A DNA stretch of 64,000 nucleotides from Anolis sagrei (taxonomy: Eukaryota > Chordata > Lepidosauria > Squamata > Anolidae): contig NC_090022.1 in the NCBI RefSeq assembly GCF_037176765.1, forward strand, positions 88,423,891 through 88,487,890, given 5' to 3'. Below are positions 62,801 through 64,000 of the stretch, in pieces (positions within the stretch are counted from its first letter, which is position 1; every line of letters starts with the position of its first letter). Below the pieces are notes generated by a model, which saw nothing but the letters and a program-made list of their open reading frames with translations, searched no databases and was not told the origin of the DNA. Position numbers and translations under genes: made by a program.

Positions 62801-63315
62801 ATGAGTTATGGAGTCTTTTTCTTACTGTAAGATGTCTTGTTGAATGGGATCATCATGTAACTTAGATATCCAAATACTGCCACAAAATGATGGTGGTAAA
62901 TATTGTCTGTTTTAATCTATGGATTTTTTTTAAAAAAAAACAACTGTAATTTACTTGCTTAAGTTATTTAATAGCATGACTTGGAAAAGTTAATATGATT
63001 TAAATAATTAGACACATATGCAATCAATTCTCTAGTTTTCAGTACTGCATTCTTTTTTTCTTTTTTTCACAAATACACTCTGCTTGCCAGGTTCAAAGTT
63101 GGGAGAGGAGATAATATTCCACACAGAGAAATTAGATTATTAATATAAACAATCTTTCTTCTCCCCAAAAGCATTTTAGAAAGAACAATTAGAGCAGCTG
63201 TAGAACAACATCTCTTTGACCTGCAGAGCAGCATAGATCAAGATCTCAAGAATATACAGCACCGAATGGTGTGCCATGAAGCAAATATAGAGGATAAAGA
63301 AGGATCTAACAACCA
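47099..63315 (+). CDS. FAM13B: FAM13B, 5' part: RhoGAP-like domain protein (7 coding exons, continues beyond window)
   Basis: Seven exons splice in frame: 47099-47255, 48811-49023, 49444-49618, 50728-50869, 52479-52642, 61242-61283 and 63172-63315. Together they give 345 residues plus two bases of the next codon; the human protein is about 915 residues, so the C-terminal coiled-coil part lies outside. It starts [16 protein letters not shown] and contains the RhoGAP blocks [68 protein letters not shown] and [13 protein letters not shown] (domain roughly residues 22-205). An acidic linker (residues about 235-270) and the conserved [25 protein letters not shown] stretch, shown here only in part, follow. 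RhoGAPs speed GTP hydrolysis by Rho GTPases, but here Gln62 occupies the arginine-finger position, so catalysis is doubtful. All GT-AG junctions and phases agree with the vertebrate FAM13B reading as I remember it. Confidence 0.96.
47445..47650 (+). mobile_element. tRNA-derived SINE, internally shortened and 3'-truncated
   Basis: CCCCTGGTGGTACAGTGGGT, GGTTGGCAGTTTAAATCC, AACATGCAAAAGCGAGTAGA and GGAGGTGTCTACAGATAAC are present. About 45 bases are missing after GGGGTGAGG compared with 26612-27029. Confidence 0.8.
47850..47984. mobile_element. hAT foldback MITE, 135 bp, perfect 8-bp duplication
   Basis: The ends CAGTGGTTCTCAACCTGGGG and CCCCAGGTTGAGAACCACTG are perfect complements. ACCTAATG flanks both sides (47842-47849, 47985-47992). 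It lies in a FAM13B intron. Confidence 0.95.
48110..48600 (-). repeat. Probable decayed L2-group fragment, antisense
   Basis: TATAGGTCATAAGAGGCATT and GTGTGCTCCCTGTGTGTGAC recall the antisense of the L2 segment at 56640-56760. Divergence is high. Confidence 0.4.
48643..48683. repeat. Perfect 16-bp-arm hairpin upstream of a FAM13B exon
   Basis: ACAGTTGGCTAATAAA, a 9-base loop, and its exact complement. It lies 127 bases before the exon at 48811. Confidence 0.85.
48811..49023 (+). other. FAM13B: FAM13B exon with RhoGAP arginine-finger loop
   Basis: The acceptor is AAATTCAAG and the donor GTATTG at 49024. It encodes residues 53-124 and contains the loop GLFQVNG, where codon CAA at 48837-48839 (Gln62) replaces the usual arginine. 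Phase is 1 at both ends. Confidence 0.95.
49444..49618 (+). other. FAM13B: FAM13B exon, central RhoGAP helices
   Basis: The acceptor is ATTTTACAG and the donor GTAAGT at 49619. It encodes the [19 protein letters not shown] block through VFGPDVF, including the conserved FLANVASHH helix and the N/S-x-LAxVFGP motif region. Phase is 1 in, 2 out. Confidence 0.95.
50728..50869 (+). other. FAM13B: FAM13B exon, end of RhoGAP domain
   Basis: The acceptor is TTTCCTTAG and the donor GTAAGA at 50870. It encodes [19 protein letters not shown], then the acidic [15 protein letters not shown] stretch, ending at residue 229 in phase 0. Confidence 0.95.
51730..51978. repeat. Foldback repeat that hosts the hAT MITE at its apex
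   Basis: The left arm TTGTTGTAGGTTTTTCGGGC then TGTATGATCATG faces the right arm CATGGCCATATAGCCC then AAAAAACCTATAACAACCC. The outer left tail TTGTCGAAGGCTTTCATGGC is of the family at 30303. Confidence 0.7.
51799..51926. mobile_element. hAT MITE with perfect 8-bp duplication
   Basis: The left end CAGAGGTCCACAAACTTTTT and the complement of TTTGAGGACCCCTG form the ends. TTCTAGAA flanks both sides (51791-51798, 51927-51934). GAGGGCCAGG and GGAGGGCCGG words inside are typical of the family. Confidence 0.9.
52479..52642 (+). other. FAM13B: FAM13B exon, acidic linker
   Basis: The acceptor is TATTTTTAAG and the donor GTATCA at 52643. It encodes residues 230-283 plus two bases, with a run of five glutamates and many Asp/Glu. 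This linker differs most from the mammalian protein, as expected for a disordered region. Confidence 0.92.
53040..53215. repeat. Possible mariner-like remnant with internal inverted repeat
   Basis: ACAGGGTGTTTCAAAATGAT resembles mariner-type ends. The inside has TTTAATGAGTTA ... TAACTCATTAAA. No matching right terminus is clear. Confidence 0.35.
53220..56040. other. FAM13B intron, no recognised gene or repeat
   Basis: AT-rich sequence; no supported exon or named repeat. Confidence 0.4.
56050..57535 (-). mobile_element. L2-group LINE, about 1.5 kb, RT palm to 3' end
   Basis: Minus-strand blocks in order: [58 protein letters not shown] (the catalytic YxDD reads YAVD), [20 protein letters not shown] then [11 protein letters not shown], and [20 protein letters not shown] near the C-terminus. 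The 3' UTR ends in antisense TACCCCGTCACCATCTCCCC with an AT-rich (AAT/ATT) tail. The reading frame is broken in several places and the element is 5'-truncated. It lies antisense within the 8.6-kb FAM13B intron. Confidence 0.9.
57538..57720 (-). repeat. L2-like tail, antisense
   Basis: (AAT)n followed by GACATAAAAGCATTAGTATA and AAATACACAAATATACAAAC looks like the antisense 3' UTR of an L2 tail abutting the longer copy. Confidence 0.5.
58195..58265. repeat. hAT-like MITE remnant
   Basis: AAACTATAAATGCCAGAATT and CCATGGCAGCTAAAGTAG match one half of the family at 2115. Confidence 0.45.
58856..58990. mobile_element. hAT foldback MITE, 135 bp, perfect 8-bp duplication
   Basis: The ends TAGTGGTTTCCAACCTTTGG and CCTAAGGTTGGGAACCGCTG are inverted. 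ATCTTGAC flanks both sides (58848-58855, 58991-58998). The interior CAGGTGTTTTGGACTTCAGC is shared with 21179. Confidence 0.92.
59705..59908. repeat. Inverted duplication around an (AAT)n(ATT)n core
   Basis: The left arm AATGTTTACAGTGTG ... CCGCTTTGAGTCTCTTTGTG then GAGAGAAAAGCGGGGTATAA recurs inverted on the right. The arms are about 75-80 bp, with the trinucleotide core at about 59781-59834. Confidence 0.85.
61242..61283 (+). other. FAM13B: FAM13B 42-base microexon
   Basis: The acceptor is CATTGCAG and the donor GTAAGT at 61284. It completes Ser284 and encodes [13 protein letters not shown] plus two bases of Asp298, matching the family's S-P-x-S-I-L-P-A-S segment. It is separated from the previous exon by an 8.6-kb intron and is easily missed by gene finders. 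Confidence 0.92.
61345..62097 (+). mobile_element. Fossil LTR-retroelement-like segment (LTR plus start of leader), boundaries approximate
   Basis: The stretch has a unique GC-richer block, a GAGCTTAGAGAGAAAAGGTT / TTTAAAAAG promoter-like patch, an AATAAACTTGTTCTC poly(A)-like signal near 61866, and TTTGGTGGCAGC, a primer-binding-site-like motif, near 62054. No clear target duplication and no coding part are seen. An LTR family is inferred from layout only, and it is broken or partial. Confidence 0.4.
62100..63165. other. FAM13B intron, no recognised feature
   Basis: I see no supported exon, RNA gene or named repeat. Confidence 0.4.
63172..63315 (+). other. FAM13B: FAM13B exon, post-linker conserved helix
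   Basis: The acceptor is CCCCAAAAG and the donor GTAAGA at 63316. It encodes [19 protein letters not shown] and continues through [15 protein letters not shown] to EGSNN, ending with two bases of a Gln/His codon. It is the last exon in the window; no convincing next exon is seen before 64000. Confidence 0.93.
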
Positions 63316-64000
63316 GTAAGATTGCATGCTTAATTTCATAAATCACAGCATATTAAATTCAACTTTGATGATCTATTGTTAACATTATTATCTTAAATTA
63401 CACTTGAATTAAGTCATTGTTGGGAAAATGAGAAACATTTCACACAACACCCTGAAAACTATACTTCTATAATGCACTAAAAGCAGTTATAAAATATTTT
63501 AACTTATAATGATCTTGAGATCTTTTTTAACCAGGCAGGATTTTGCAAAAAGCGAATATTTAATATTGCAGTCATTTATTGTCATATTCAGAATGTAAAG
63601 ATGAAATCTGGAAGAATAGTATGTTTTTAGACTTTTAAATTCATTTCAGCTTAATTTTAAGGCTGTAAATCCCTCTTCCTCACTTATTTCATCTGAAGAC
63701 TCTGAATATGCAGTCAACATGAACATTCAGCTACTGGCAGAGGGGAATAGAGGGGGGTCACAGACTGGGGCTTACACCCTCAGGTTTTCCTTTCAATATC
63801 AGGTAAAGCAATCTAAAATTGACTTTTATTGTCATGCTTTATCTGTAACCCCATTTGAATTCATCTTCAGAATGGACAGTGTAGGAGCTCCTGAAGGGAC
63901 ACACTGATGCATGTGGAGTGATTTTGGGCCTCAAGACAGGCACGTTACAACCTGAGATCTCAAAGGGAGTTCCTCTTTAGTGCTGGAGATATACTTTTAT

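Noticed and set aside
63660-63907. Next FAM13B exon
   Set aside because: A possible acceptor exists near 63649, but the required phase soon meets a stop and the residues do not resemble the family's continuation.

Overview
The window is vertebrate nuclear DNA, most likely from a squamate reptile. A BovB (RTE) LINE, Sauria-type SINEs, 5S-rRNA-derived SINEs, CR1 and L2 LINE ends, and many hAT and PIF/Harbinger-like MITEs occur together here, a mix known from lizard genomes. The species cannot be fixed from the sequence alone.

Two host genes are supported, arranged head to head. On the minus strand (about 18290 down to 14460) lies a small split gene for a beta-thymosin. It has a noncoding first exon and two coding exons that join in frame to a 45-residue actin-monomer-binding peptide. 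On the plus strand, a CpG-island promoter and first exon (about 31.8-32.6 kb) start FAM13B. A probable second 5' UTR exon lies at 46.16 kb and seven coding exons lie between 47.1 and 63.3 kb. These exons encode the first 345 residues: the whole RhoGAP-like domain, an acidic linker and the start of the region after it. The gene runs off the right edge.

Everything else is intergenic or intronic and rich in repeats. 0-14 kb: MITEs, a 5'-truncated BovB with a perfect 14-bp target duplication, Sauria/5S SINEs, and two hAT copies with perfect 8-bp duplications next to or inside SINEs. 14.4-18.3 kb: the thymosin gene, with SINE and L2 tails in its second intron. 18.3-31.8 kb: L2 and CR1 pieces, a 642-bp hAT copy, tRNA-SINEs, and a CR1 3' end expanded into four 130-bp tandem units just upstream of the FAM13B promoter. 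32.3-46 kb (FAM13B intron 1): Harbinger-like MITEs including a 294-bp near-perfect palindrome. 47-64 kb: FAM13B coding exons with short hAT MITEs, a long antisense L2 fragment, and an LTR-retroelement-like fossil.

Both genes touch actin and Rho biology in a general way (actin sequestration; an atypical RhoGAP), but nothing in the sequence shows that they are co-regulated. The most notable observations are the beta-thymosin gene at this locus, the glutamine at the arginine-finger position of FAM13B, the long palindrome, the promoter-proximal CR1 tandem array, and several nested transposons with intact target duplications.
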